64,000 bases of DNA, taken from NCBI GenBank assembly GCA_018242665.1, contig JAFEBL010000003.1, positions 103,060 to 167,059 of the forward strand, written 5' to 3'. Positions 49,240 through 59,158 of the stretch are shown here, piece by piece. A model generated the notes under the pieces. The model was not told where the DNA came from and made no database searches. It saw nothing but the letters and a program-made list of their open reading frames with translations. The DNA is from Nitrospira sp. Its GTDB lineage: Bacteria; Nitrospirota; Nitrospiria; Nitrospirales; Nitrospiraceae. Both the position numbers and the translations under genes were made by a program. Position 1 is the stretch's first letter. Each line of letters opens with the position of its first letter.

Positions 49240-52200
49240 GAACCGATTTCCTCCGTCGTGATGCCGAACCCGATGGCGTGCCTTCTCGAGTCGTGGTGTC
49301 CGGCGAAGATCCGACAGGGAGACGAACTTGCACCGTGGTGCCGGAACCGGCGCCGGAGCTGATTTCCACCTGACCAGCCAAAATCTCCACCCGTTCGCGT
49401 ATACCCCGCAGTCCGAATCCGCCCATCGGTGAGAGTCGCCCCACATCAAATCCCACGCCATCGTCATGAACGGTCAACTGCCATTCCTGCCGGCTTCGCT
49501 GCACCACAATCGAGACAGTCGTGGCATGCGCATGGCGGATCACATTCGTCAGCAGTTCTTGGACAATTCGATAAAATGCCGTCTCCAGCGTGGGGAGACG
49601 TGCTCCGCGACGCACCTTCTGTTCGAACACCAGGGAACAACGCAACCCGGTACGAGCTTGGACATCGGCAATCAGCGCCTCCAGGCTTGCCTTTAACCCA
49701 AGCTCTTCCAACACCGGCGGACGAAGGGCTCTGACGATCTGACGCAGACGGGCAAACAGCAGATCGATCGTGTCCAGCGCGCGCGCCAGCCGTTCCTGGC
49801 CGGATTCGCCGGCCACCCGGGATCGGGCGGCGTACCGTTTCACCGAGGCGAGATCAAACTTGAGCGAGGTCAACAATTGTCCGAACTCGTCGTGCAATTC
49901 GCGGGACAATCGACGCCGTTCGTTCGATTCCACCATGTGCAGTTCCTGCGACATGGCCTGAAATCGGTGGTAGGCCTCTTCCAGCGACGCATAGGCCCGG
50001 CGCGGCGCCGTCACATCGATCATCGCCCCAATCATGCGCACGCCCACCCCGGAGTCGTTTCGCACGATATGCGCGCGGTCCAGGAAATACCCATAGGTGC
50101 CGTCGGCCAGCTGAAAGCGGTATTCCGCCGAGAACGTCCTGACATCGGTCTGAATGGCCCGGCTCACAATATCCAGCACCCGCTCCCTGTCTTCGGGATG
50201 CAATCGGCTGCTCCACGCATCCACACTCGGTTCCTTCCCGGAATCGTATCCGAACTTGTCGCAGGCGTTCGGGCTCCACCAATGATCACCCGTCAGCAAA
50301 TCCCAATCCCACAAAATATCGTTGGTGGCCAAGGCCACAAAACGGAACCGCTCCTCGCTGGATCGGAGCAAGGCTTCTGTCTGCTTGCGTTCAGTGATGT
50401 CCCGCCCCACTCCGCTGATGCCCACCACCCGCCCGTGCAAGTCCGCGAAGGTCGCGCCATTCCAGTGATAAGGAAGGGTCCGGCCGTCTTTCGTCAAGAG
50501 ATGCCCTTCCAATTCTGCATACCCCTGTTCAAACGCTTGCCGGATCGCCGCCGTGGTCGGCTCAGCCTCGGCTGTCGGCACCATCTCAAGGGCCGATTTG
50601 CCCAACAACTCGTCACAGGTATACCCCGTGACGGTTTCCAGCCGGCGATTCCATTTGCTCAAACGCCCCTCCAGATCCAACACAAAGATCACGTCGGGGA
50701 CCGTCTCCATGATGGTCTGGAGATTGGCCAAGGCTTCCGTCCGTTCACGCTCCACCCGATTGCGCTCCGTGATATCGGTGATGGTCCCGACCATGCGTAG
50801 AGGCTGTCCCTGCGCATCCCTGGCGACGACCTTACCGCGATCGAGATACCATCGATATTCGCCGGACTTGTGGCGTAACCGCAGCTCAAGTTCCTTCACG
50901 GGCGTATGGCCGTCTAGATGCGCTTGCATCACCTCGGCCAGGCGGGAGTGGTCGTCGGGATGCAGAATTCTAAAGAAAAATGCCGTTGATCCGGTGACGT
51001 CCTCCGGCGGATAACCGAGAAGCCTGATCCACTGCGGGCTGTAATAGACGGCGTCGGTTTCGATATTCCAGTCCCACAGCCCCTCGTTGGTTGCCTCAAT
51101 GGCAAAGTGGAACCGTTCTTGGCTGGCGAGCAAGGCGCCCTCGGATCGTTTCCGTTCCGTCACATCACGGACGAATGCGCAATGGCATTCGCTTCCGTTG
51201 TAGTACATAAAATTCACATCCACTTCGATCGGAATGAGCCGGCCGTCCTTGGCCCGGTGCGTGCCTTCGAAGGATACCCGCTCCTTTTCCCTCGTCTCCT
51301 GCCAGTAACTCGGCCAGTGCTCCCGGGTAAACAAGGGGTTGAGATCATGCACGGTCATCCCGAGAAACTCTTCCCGCGAATACCCCAACATCAAGGACGC
51401 CGCCTCGTTGACATCCAGCAATTCTGCCCCCGATCCGACCCAGTAAATCGCCTCCGTGGCGTGATCGACCGTATACTTGGCCAGTTGCAACGCCTCTTCC
51501 GTCCGTTTGCGTTCAGTAATGTCCTGCACCATCGCTAACACGTGGAGCGCGCGACCCGCCTCGTCCCGGATCACCGACAGCCCCACATGGGCCCAGATGA
51601 TGCGTCCGTCTTTTCGGATATACCGCTTTTCGAACACGTCGCAGGCCAATTCCCCCGACCACAGGCTCCGGACACGTTCGAGGTTTTGCCCCAGATCCTC
51701 CGGATGTGTCACCGACTGATAGGTGCGCGTAAGCAGTTCCTCTTCGGAATATCCGAGAATTGTGCACAGCGTCTGATTAACTTCTCGGAGGCGGCCCGTG
51801 TCGTCCGCGATCGACATCCCAACCGTCGCATTGCGATAGGCGGCGCGAAACCGTTCTTCGCTTCGGCGAAGCGCATCCTCCACCCGTTTTCGTTCCGTGA
51901 CGTCGAGCAGGACGCCGATGGTCCGGCCCACGTGTCCTTGCGGGCCTGAAAGGCCGCGTCCCCTCGCCATGACCCAGCGTTCTTCCCCCGAGGGAAGACG
52001 CAGCCGGTACTCGGCCTCGAAGTCGTGCTGCGTTCTCATGCAGTCCTCGAATCGCTGCGCCACCCATTGACGGTCTTCCGGATGAATCCGCTCCAAACAG
52101 GCCGCATACGAGGTGACATCACCGGGACGGAAGCCGAAAATCTCAAGTCCTCGCGCGCAAAAATGGGTGCGGTTCGCGCTCTGATTCCAGTCAAAGGTGC

Positions 52201-54358
52201 CTTCGCCCGCCGCCTCCAACGCAAGACTGAGGTGCAGGTCGCCTTCCTGGCGCTCCGCCTCCGCCTGTTTCAGTTCCGTGATGTCCTTCACATGGGCTAC
52301 GCGCGAATGAGGCCGCCCCTTCGCATCTCTGATGAGCATGGCTTCGACCAGCACCGGAAAGATCGATCCATCCTTGCGTTGCTGGGTCGACTCGAACATC
52401 AGGTGCCCGGTCTGGTCGATCTGCAGACAACGCTCCTGGACGGCGGCGCGTTCTTCCGGAGGGTATACCGACAGCACGGGGCGGCCGATCAACTCGTCCA
52501 CGGCATATCCGCATTGCCGGGCAAACGCCCGATTGACCGCTGTGAAGGTCTCTGACGTCAGATCCGCATGGGCAAGGCCGAACTCGGCCTGGTCAAATAC
52601 CTGTTGCCAGCGGCGCGCATCCTCTTCGGCTTCCTTTCGCTCGGTGATATCCGTCATCGCCCCAACCATCCGGTAGGGACGGCCCTGCTCATCCCACAAG
52701 GCTTGCGCGCGCGATTGCATCCATCGATAGCGTCCGTCCTTGTGCCGCAATCGGCATTGCACATCAAAAGGCTCGCGCTGCGCAAAATGCCTCTGCGTCT
52801 CCGCCTGGACCCGCGCCACATCATCCGGATGCAACCGATCAAGGAATGCGGAGACATGATTGGGCAATTCATCCTCACCAAACCCCAACAACGCTTTCCA
52901 CCGAGTGGAATGCACCACCTCGCCGGTGAGCACATTCCAATCCCAGATGCCGTCGGAGGTGCCTCGAAGGGCCAGGGCATAGCGTTCTTCGCTCTCCTTG
53001 AGTTGCACCTCCGCGAGATATCGTCCCAACTCACTGCCGGCGCGACCGGCTGCCAGGCGCAGCAGTGACTCTGCCCACGCGGCATCCTCCAACGGCTTTG
53101 TGGAGAGCAGCGCGATCCAACCAACGGGTTCGCCTGTGGGCGACGGCAGCGTGAGCGCCATGTAGGACTCGATGGCAAATTGTCGAAGCAGGGCGTCCTG
53201 GGGGAAAGCGGTTTGCACGGCGTGCGGATAGTGACAGAACTCTTCGCTCAAGACATGCTCGCAGGGCGTCTTCGCCAAATCGTATTCCATGGGCGGTAGT
53301 CGTCCCTCCGGCCCGTACCCGACGACGGACTGAGCACGCTGCCGTCCCTGCAGCGGTCGCATACAAAATCCATACGTCGCCCCGAGCGAACGAGTCAGCG
53401 TTTCGACGAGCTCCTGCAGGAACGTCACCCCCGTTGCGCGGGAGGCGCCGCCCATGACGTGCAGCGCCTCCTCATTGCGCTTCTCCGCCATGCGATTGCG
53501 CACTGAAACAATTGTGCCCCTGAGATCCCCGCCCCGAACGAAGGGCGCCGCGATCCAGCTCACCAGGACTCCCGACCCATCGTGTGAGACAAACACGTCC
53601 TCTGGACACTGCACCACAGATTGCGCAGCACAGGCGTTCACGAGCCGGCATCGTTCCTCTGGGGAAGGCGTCGCCGTCTGTTCATGACGATGCACGCACT
53701 CGTCTAGCAATCGGCCGAGCAGGGCAGACGAAGGCTGGTGGAGGAGCGTCTCCGCTCCACGATTGATGCGCAGCACTCGCCCACTAGGATCCGTCACGAA
53801 GACCGCGTCTGCCATACTGGCGAGCATTTCTTCCATAGCGGAATCCTCGCTGGCCGAGCGGTCATGGGTCGTGCGTCGCAGTTCCAACTGGGCGGTGGCC
53901 TGCCGGGCCAGTCGGCGCAGGGCCTGGCATTGCTCGTCGGTCGGCCGGCGCGGCGCCGTATCCATGACGGCAATCGTTCCCACGGCAAACCCGTCCGGAG
54001 TTATAATCGGCGCACCACAGTAAAACCTCACGCCGGGATCCGACGCGACCAGGGGATGGGACGAGAACCGCGGATCGGCTTGCGCATCCTCAATCGCCAC
54101 CAGCTCCCCCTGTTGAACCGTGTACGTACAGAGACCGGATGAGCGGGGCGTCTGGGTCGTGGGGAGACCGACCGTGGCTTTGAACCACTGTCGGTCCTGG
54201 TCGATGAACGTGAGGACAGCGATGGGCACACCATACAGTGCTGCAGCCACATGCACGAGGTCATCGAAGGCGCCGTCTGGGGAAGAGTCGAAGACCCGGT
54301 AGCGCGTCAAGGCTGCTACGCGGGCAATTTCGTCGGAGGGCGGGGCGTGCGTCGCCAT
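49232..54358 (-). CDS. Giant sensor histidine kinase, two GAF and about nine PAS domains, HisKA_3
   Basis: A 1708-aa soluble kinase. It starts with a GAF domain (about 5-165), then one PAS (about 170-290), a second GAF-like region (about 300-450), and eight further PAS domains in series (about 455-1465), several of PAS_3 type with PAC ends (RMVGAMTDITERK and variants). The output is NarX-like: a HisKA_3 dimerisation segment with ERRRLSRELHDEFGQ and an HATPase ending in DDGVGFDVGRLSPMGGFGLRG. The chosen start is ATG 54358; a TTG at 54382 is possible. No membrane helices are evident, so it should sense internal redox, gas or small-molecule signals. Confidence 0.92.
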   Translation of the reverse strand: MATHAPPSDEIARVAALTRYRVFDSSPDGAFDDLVHVAAALYGVPIAVLTFIDQDRQWFKATVGLPTTQTPRSSGLCTYTVQQGELVAIEDAQADPRFSSHPLVASDPGVRFYCGAPIITPDGFAVGTIAVMDTAPRRPTDEQCQALRRLARQATAQLELRRTTHDRSASEDSAMEEMLASMADAVFVTDPSGRVLRINRGAETLLHQPSSALLGRLLDECVHRHEQTATPSPEERCRLVNACAAQSVVQCPEDVFVSHDGSGVLVSWIAAPFVRGGDLRGTIVSVRNRMAEKRNEEALHVMGGASRATGVTFLQELVETLTRSLGATYGFCMRPLQGRQRAQSVVGYGPEGRLPPMEYDLAKTPCEHVLSEEFCHYPHAVQTAFPQDALLRQFAIESYMALTLPSPTGEPVGWIALLSTKPLEDAAWAESLLRLAAGRAGSELGRYLAEVQLKESEERYALALRGTSDGIWDWNVLTGEVVHSTRWKALLGFGEDELPNHVSAFLDRLHPDDVARVQAETQRHFAQREPFDVQCRLRHKDGRYRWMQSRAQALWDEQGRPYRMVGAMTDITERKEAEEDARRWQQVFDQAEFGLAHADLTSETFTAVNRAFARQCGYAVDELIGRPVLSVYPPEERAAVQERCLQIDQTGHLMFESTQQRKDGSIFPVLVEAMLIRDAKGRPHSRVAHVKDITELKQAEAERQEGDLHLSLALEAAGEGTFDWNQSANRTHFCARGLEIFGFRPGDVTSYAACLERIHPEDRQWVAQRFEDCMRTQHDFEAEYRLRLPSGEERWVMARGRGLSGPQGHVGRTIGVLLDVTERKRVEDALRRSEERFRAAYRNATVGMSIADDTGRLREVNQTLCTILGYSEEELLTRTYQSVTHPEDLGQNLERVRSLWSGELACDVFEKRYIRKDGRIIWAHVGLSVIRDEAGRALHVLAMVQDITERKRTEEALQLAKYTVDHATEAIYWVGSGAELLDVNEAASLMLGYSREEFLGMTVHDLNPLFTREHWPSYWQETREKERVSFEGTHRAKDGRLIPIEVDVNFMYYNGSECHCAFVRDVTERKRSEGALLASQERFHFAIEATNEGLWDWNIETDAVYYSPQWIRLLGYPPEDVTGSTAFFFRILHPDDHSRLAEVMQAHLDGHTPVKELELRLRHKSGEYRWYLDRGKVVARDAQGQPLRMVGTITDITERNRVERERTEALANLQTIMETVPDVIFVLDLEGRLSKWNRRLETVTGYTCDELLGKSALEMVPTAEAEPTTAAIRQAFEQGYAELEGHLLTKDGRTLPYHWNGATFADLHGRVVGISGVGRDITERKQTEALLRSSEERFRFVALATNDILWDWDLLTGDHWWSPNACDKFGYDSGKEPSVDAWSSRLHPEDRERVLDIVSRAIQTDVRTFSAEYRFQLADGTYGYFLDRAHIVRNDSGVGVRMIGAMIDVTAPRRAYASLEEAYHRFQAMSQELHMVESNERRRLSRELHDEFGQLLTSLKFDLASVKRYAARSRVAGESGQERLARALDTIDLLFARLRQIVRALRPPVLEELGLKASLEALIADVQARTGLRCSLVFEQKVRRGARLPTLETAFYRIVQELLTNVIRHAHATTVSIVVQRSRQEWQLTVHDDGVGFDVGRLSPMGGFGLRGIRERVEILAGQVEISSGAGSGTTVQVRLPVGSSPDTTTREGTPSGSASRRRKSVHE

Positions 54359-54504
54359 ACGTGCAGTCCCACGCGCGAACAATGGAAGGCATCCTCTATC
54401 TCAATTTCGCCCTGACTCTTATCACAAATGTCCGGCATGGACTAGAGCCATTCGGAGTGGGCGTGATGTGCGTCGTCGGCCACAGTCCGGTCGAGGCAGG
54501 AGAG

Positions 54505-57048
54505 CTAGACCCAGGCAGGAAGCATAGTGCCGTCAACCGTCCGCCAATGCGGAGCCCAGGTCAGTGCCACAAGCTTGATGGTGATGTTGGATTTCCCGGG
54601 TCGGATGGTGAGGAGATCGAGCTTCTCCGTCAACGGATCGGTGGCGGCGGCCAATGCCGCGGTTTCGGCGTTGAATTGCGCTTCCAGCTCCGACAACTGC
54701 TGTTGCAGCGCAGCGACATTGTCTTCCGCATAACTCACATCCTTCGACTCTTTCATGGCCCGGCCCGCGCCGCGGATCGCGGTGGTCGCCTTGCCGATCG
54801 TCGTCGCGCTGATCGTCTTCCGTCCAAGAAACGCTCCGAGAATGGTGGCCCCGACGGAGATCGCGGCTTGTAACTGACTGCTCCGGGATTCGGCTTGTTG
54901 GCGCTCGACCATCTGTTCCGCGCGCCGGATGCGATCTTGGAGCGCGGCAATCTTCGGCGCGTATTTTTTACGCAGGCTGTCGCTTTGCTGATCGCGTTGC
55001 TCACGTCCGGCCTGCTGGAGTCGCACACGAAAATCGCGCTCCGATTCGCCGGGACGCGAGAGGGCCTCGGCGCTCAGGCTGCGAAAGAGTTCGAGTTTTT
55101 GCGTGCGAAAGATCCAACCCGAAAGGTCAGACTTCCAGATCTCATACTGTTTCGCCTGGCTTGCAATGCCTGGGAGTGGCTCAAACCGGGCGCCACCGGC
55201 CGGCTCGCGCTCCAAATCAGCCAAGACAATCTCCGCAAGGACCGACTGGTCCCATTCAACCGGCACCGCACCTGTGCTGATTGTCGCCAAGCGCATGAGA
55301 TCCTGCGCGGTATCAATCCCAGCCTTGTTATCCACAAACCGCACCTGCGCCGCACCGAGCACCATGGGTTGATAGAGGAGCTCGCTCTTGGCTGGTTGCG
55401 TGCCTCGTAAGGAAAGAACATATTGCGGCACGGCTGGTGGCACAATCGGACGGGTTGTGGTCGTGCCCGCCCCTTCCTGCCTGACTCGCACGTCTCCCGC
55501 AGCTTCCCCCGCTGATTGCGGCGCAGGAGTAGCCGGGCGTACGGTTCGAACTGGTCCCATCAGTTGCTTGATCTGCGTGCGAGTCAGGGGCCCGCGCAGA
55601 TATGACAGGGTCCAGCGAGTTTGGAAGACCTCCGGTGCGTCTTCATGGACATTGTTCAGGAGAAAGACCCGATTGCCCAGCCCGGCGAGGATCTGCTCCA
55701 TCTGCTGGCGATCAAATTTGTTGCCGCTGCTGGCGGCCGCGCCTTCCAGACCTTCGATCACCCGCGCCTTGTCGCGCTCCGTTTGCAACCGCCCGATGAA
55801 CCAGGTGCCGGTATTGGCCAGCCCCTTATAATCGAGGTCGACCGGGTTTTGAGTGGCCAGCACCACTCCCAATCCGAACGCGCGAGCCTGCTTCAACAGC
55901 GTCAACAGCGGCGCCTTGGAGGGAGGGTTCGCGACCGGAGGAAAGTAGCCGAAAATTTCGTCCATATACAGAATGGCACGCAGGCTGGTGGTGCCGGATT
56001 GCGAACGGACCCAACCCAACGTTTGATTCAAAAGCAGCGACACAAAGAACATGCGTTCGGCGTCGTTCAAATGCGCAATCGAAAAAATCGCGATACGCGG
56101 CTTGCCCGACGCGCCATATAACATCTGCCCGACATCCAGTGGTTCCCCTTCCATCCAGGCCGCGAACCCCGGTGCCGCCAGCAAGTTGTTCAGTTGCATG
56201 GCTAGCACGAACCGTTCCTTTGACGGGAAAAATGATTCGAGATCCAGCACCCCGACCTTCGTCATCGGGGGAGCCTGAATCTGCTGGATGAGGGCAGCCA
56301 GGTCCAAATCCCGTCCGGCCCGCCAGGCGCTGTCGAGAATTGACGACAACAAAATATGTTCGCGGCTCTGAATCGGATCGGCCTGCAGACCGATTAATCC
56401 CAGGAGACTCGTCACGGTCGTGCCGATCCGTTCACGCAAGAGCTCAGCATCGTCCAGCATCTCGGGCAGCGGCGCAGCAAACGATTTCAAAATCGACACC
56501 GGCAGTCCGGCCGTGCTGCCCGGCGTGTAGACGACACAGTCGGCGGCATCCCGCAATTTTTGAATGCGCTCGCCGCTCTGCCCCCATTCGCCCAGCCCTT
56601 TCTGCCAGAGTGCCGCCTGTTGCGCCGCATAGTCGGCGGGCGTCAGTCCTTTTTTTCGCGCATCCTCTTCATTGATCCAGGGCGCAAAGTCCTCACCTCG
56701 AAGCTGCGGGAACGTGAGCAACAGGTTGGCAAGATCCCCTTTGGGATCAATGACGATCGCGGGAATGCCGTCGATCGCCGCCTCTTCCAACAGACCGATG
56801 CAGAGCCCGGTCTTGCCGCTGCCCGTCATGCCGACGCAAACGGCGTGGGTGACCAGATCTTTCGAGTCATACAACAGCCACCCCGGCTTGGCCTTTTTCG
56901 TGCTCAGATCATACGGCCGCCCAAGATAGAACACCCCGAGCTTTTCGAAATCCGCAGCCCCGTCGGCCGACAAGCCGGGCATGGATGAGCCGGCGGAATT
57001 GGATATGGCACCGGCGCTGGTCTTGGTCTCTTGTTTTTTCGGCGACAT
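54505..57048 (-). CDS. HerA/VirB4-like ATP-binding protein (DUF87/DUF853 type)
   Basis: An 847-aa P-loop ATPase. Walker A is GMTGSGKTG (residues 73-81), followed by IVIDPKGDLANLLL; Walker B is AILYMDEIFGY and a sensor region is VVLATQNPVDLDYKGL. The fold is that of HerA/FtsK-type pumps. The C-terminal 200 residues contain a long coiled coil (LQDRIRRAEQMVERQQAESR) interrupted by a glycine-alanine-rich hydrophobic stretch (AAISVGATILGAFLGRKTIS), which could touch the membrane or form a hairpin. No nuclease partner (NurA) is adjacent. ATG 57048 follows TGGGGGA. The substrate may be DNA, but that is uncertain. Confidence 0.8.
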   Translation of the reverse strand: MSPKKQETKTSAGAISNSAGSSMPGLSADGAADFEKLGVFYLGRPYDLSTKKAKPGWLLYDSKDLVTHAVCVGMTGSGKTGLCIGLLEEAAIDGIPAIVIDPKGDLANLLLTFPQLRGEDFAPWINEEDARKKGLTPADYAAQQAALWQKGLGEWGQSGERIQKLRDAADCVVYTPGSTAGLPVSILKSFAAPLPEMLDDAELLRERIGTTVTSLLGLIGLQADPIQSREHILLSSILDSAWRAGRDLDLAALIQQIQAPPMTKVGVLDLESFFPSKERFVLAMQLNNLLAAPGFAAWMEGEPLDVGQMLYGASGKPRIAIFSIAHLNDAERMFFVSLLLNQTLGWVRSQSGTTSLRAILYMDEIFGYFPPVANPPSKAPLLTLLKQARAFGLGVVLATQNPVDLDYKGLANTGTWFIGRLQTERDKARVIEGLEGAAASSGNKFDRQQMEQILAGLGNRVFLLNNVHEDAPEVFQTRWTLSYLRGPLTRTQIKQLMGPVRTVRPATPAPQSAGEAAGDVRVRQEGAGTTTTRPIVPPAVPQYVLSLRGTQPAKSELLYQPMVLGAAQVRFVDNKAGIDTAQDLMRLATISTGAVPVEWDQSVLAEIVLADLEREPAGGARFEPLPGIASQAKQYEIWKSDLSGWIFRTQKLELFRSLSAEALSRPGESERDFRVRLQQAGREQRDQQSDSLRKKYAPKIAALQDRIRRAEQMVERQQAESRSSQLQAAISVGATILGAFLGRKTISATTIGKATTAIRGAGRAMKESKDVSYAEDNVAALQQQLSELEAQFNAETAALAAATDPLTEKLDLLTIRPGKSNITIKLVALTWAPHWRTVDGTMLPAWV

Positions 57049-57238
57049 AGTTCCCCCAATGGCACACGCAGGCATCGACGCAGAGTCAGGGCATGCGACC
57101 AGCATTTTAGTAAGCACGCCCTCGGACTGCAAGCCGCAGGCGTTGGAGTGCCGCAGCCTGACGCGTGTCCGGCAGGACATCGCGTGCGCATCAATGTGGT
57201 TGCGAATTCGAGTCGACTACGGGCAGGATGCGAGCGGT

Positions 57239-58153
57239 ATGCGTCGTTGCTGGATCGTCCCCCTCGCGTTTGTCTTCTACTGGCTTCCCGGACTCGCCCT
57301 GGCAGAATCGCCACCGCAAAGTATCCACTGGGGCGCGCTCGCTTTCCCGGACCACGACCCCACCCTGACTTTAAGTACGGCGGTGTTGGACCGATTTACC
57401 GAATTCGACGGAGCAGGCAAACGCTACAACGATATCAACCAGACTATGGGATTCAACTTCTTCACCCTGAGCTGGACGAAACCGCTCACCCAGTTGCCGG
57501 GCTGGAATCTCAACCTCACCGCAGGCGGCGGCCCCACACGTGACGGGCCGAGCCGGTTTCTGCAAAACGATGTCGTGCATAAATTGCGCGGCTTCGACCC
57601 AGTGCCGGTCGGGGAAAAACGAGAAGCCAATGATTTTATGTTGAGCGGCACCATGACGCGCTGGTTCGGCATCTTAGGTACCAGCGAGGTCTTTTTCGCC
57701 GGCCTTGGCGGGGCGGGCGGCTCGCTGTATTACGAGCCCTATGTCCAGGCGGGGTTTCGCCGGCTGGCAATCCTCCACCTGATCCCCGTGCTCGGTGACT
57801 ATCTGTATGTGTCCGCCATGGGACGATATGGTCGCCCCTTCAGTGGCGCGGCGTTTCACCAGGTCGCCCCGCAATCCTATCTCGCGCAGGCGTCGGTCGC
57901 GTTGGGCAACTACCACCACTGGAAGGATTCGACCCCGTGGGAGATTGAACTGGCTGTGACCGTGGATTCCGGTCTGTTCGTGGACCATCGGGGGGATGCG
58001 CTGGAAGAACGATTTATATCGCTCGCGCTGCGCTATTCTGCGTTTACCTTCGAGACGTGGAATGATCTCATCAACCAAAAAGATTACGGCCCGACTTTCG
58101 GCGCCCGCCTGACGCTCGATTTGTTCTATATGTACGACCGCTGGTTTCACTGA
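57239..58153 (+). CDS. Exported protein, probable outer membrane beta-barrel, unknown function
   Basis: A 304-aa protein with a clear signal peptide (RRCWIVPLAFVFYWLPGLALA). The mature part alternates aromatic and polar residues in a beta-rich pattern (GFNFFTLSWTKPLTQLPGWN) and ends LDLFYMYDRWFH, an aromatic C terminus usual for outer membrane barrels. I do not recognise the family. ATG 57239 is chosen because it starts the signal peptide; an upstream in-frame ATG at 56981 would overlap the divergent ATPase gene. Confidence 0.6.
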   Translation: MRRCWIVPLAFVFYWLPGLALAESPPQSIHWGALAFPDHDPTLTLSTAVLDRFTEFDGAGKRYNDINQTMGFNFFTLSWTKPLTQLPGWNLNLTAGGGPTRDGPSRFLQNDVVHKLRGFDPVPVGEKREANDFMLSGTMTRWFGILGTSEVFFAGLGGAGGSLYYEPYVQAGFRRLAILHLIPVLGDYLYVSAMGRYGRPFSGAAFHQVAPQSYLAQASVALGNYHHWKDSTPWEIELAVTVDSGLFVDHRGDALEERFISLALRYSAFTFETWNDLINQKDYGPTFGARLTLDLFYMYDRWFH

Positions 58154-58182
58154 AAGCCGGGCCGACTCTCCTTCCGGCCTAC

Positions 58183-58563
58183 TCACCTCCCGCAGGTGAT
58201 CTTCATCGATTCGATATCGTTCGCCATATCGAGCTTGCCCAGGTTGGGTACTCGCTGTCCCGGCGCGAAAGCGAGTTCCGTCCCTTTGAAGTCTTTATCT
58301 TCATAGGCACGGACGGTGGCATTGGAGCCCACAATCACACTTTCGATATCGTTGCTCCAATCTTTCCCGGCCAGATTTTTTAATGTGGCATATTCCTTCG
58401 GGCCTTGGAGCACGACGTGCGGGTCATCGACATCGAAGTGATCGTCTTCGAAGATTTCGATGAAGCAATTCTTATCCACGACCTGAAGCTCCAGATCAGC
58501 GGCATAGGCCGGCGATCCCGTTAACGCAAGCACCGTCGCTATGGCGAACATGTGTCGTCGCAT
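58183..58563 (-). CDS. Exported beta/gamma-crystallin-like protein
   Basis: A 126-aa protein with a signal peptide (FAIATVLALTGSPAYA) and one beta/gamma-crystallin domain. Two Greek-key motifs are visible: IEIFEDDHFD with NDIESVIV, and VRAYEDKDFKGTELAF with NDIESMKI. The NDIES sequences fit the N/D-N/D-x-x-S calcium-binding signature of microbial crystallins. Two cysteines (Cys33 and Cys124 approximately) could form a disulfide. It is convergent with the barrel-like protein gene and heads a group of small exported proteins. Confidence 0.75.
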   Translation of the reverse strand: MRRHMFAIATVLALTGSPAYAADLELQVVDKNCFIEIFEDDHFDVDDPHVVLQGPKEYATLKNLAGKDWSNDIESVIVGSNATVRAYEDKDFKGTELAFAPGQRVPNLGKLDMANDIESMKITCGR

Positions 58564-58610
58564 CGCTACACCTCCTTATTGGTCTCATAGCGGCCCCAAC
58601 TCGCTCGGAG

Positions 58611-58703
58611 TCATTTCAAAATTCCAAGAAACCACAGCAGCAGGAGAATGCTGGCCGGCACGCCCAATAACCAGAGAATGAACCCTTTGCCCATCGGTCC
58701 CAT
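58611..58703 (-). CDS. 30-aa single-pass membrane protein
   Basis: A 30-codon frame reading MGPMGKGFILWLLG, then VPASILLLLWFLGILK, preceded by GGAGGCGTCCAC at correct spacing. It is a hydrophobic helix with a positively charged residue near the start and one at the end. Short membrane peptides of this shape occur near envelope-stress genes in many bacteria. It lies between the crystallin-like and DUF3015-like genes on the same strand. The good ribosome site and composition make it likely to be real. Confidence 0.65.
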   Translation of the reverse strand: MGPMGKGFILWLLGVPASILLLLWFLGILK

Positions 58704-58729
58704 GTGGACGCCTCCTTCTCAGGTCGTGC

Positions 58730-59158
58730 TCACGGCAACAAGGCCGCCGCCGTGAGTTCGCGATTCAACGCCGCCACCATTTTGAGGTGCGCGCTCCGAT
58801 CCTCCTCAAGATCCGCCGCAAAGAGATCGGCGTGCTTGCGCTGCAGGACTTGCCCGAATGCTCCTTGCTTGCCGGCCGGAATGTCGTAGAGCGCGGCCAG
58901 TGCACTCACGTATTGCCCACCCCCGGCGGCAGCCTCCTGCCGCAAGTTTTCATAGGCCACGCCGGCGAACAAATTAATTTGTTGCTCCTTCACCACCATG
59001 CCATCGGCGGTAAAGAGTTCATTCGGACTGGTGCTGGAGAAAAAGTTGACGGTCGTATCAACCGTGGCCTTCGTCGTATTGCAGGCCCCGAACGAAAGGC
59101 CCGCACTCAACAAGACCAGAGCCACGCTCAGATGATGAATCGATTTTGTAGCACTCAT
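58730..59158 (-). CDS. Exported DUF3015-like protein
   Basis: A 142-aa protein with a lipoprotein-like or cleavable signal (VALVLLSAGLSFGACNTT). The C-terminal part (AAAGGGQYVSALAALYDIP, then GAFGQVLQRKHADLF) resembles DUF3015, a family of unknown function. ATG 59158 is preferred because AAGGAGG lies just upstream; the GTG at 59173 is inside that ribosome site. It probably belongs with the crystallin-like and 30-aa genes as an envelope set. Confidence 0.65.
   Translation of the reverse strand: MSATKSIHHLSVALVLLSAGLSFGACNTTKATVDTTVNFFSSTSPNELFTADGMVVKEQQINLFAGVAYENLRQEAAAGGGQYVSALAALYDIPAGKQGAFGQVLQRKHADLFAADLEEDRSAHLKMVAALNRELTAAALLP

Noticed and set aside
49877-50800. 307-aa + strand frame opposite the giant kinase gene
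   Set aside because: It is antisense to repeated PAS domains; similar shadow frames recur along the whole gene because the PAS repeats resemble one another.
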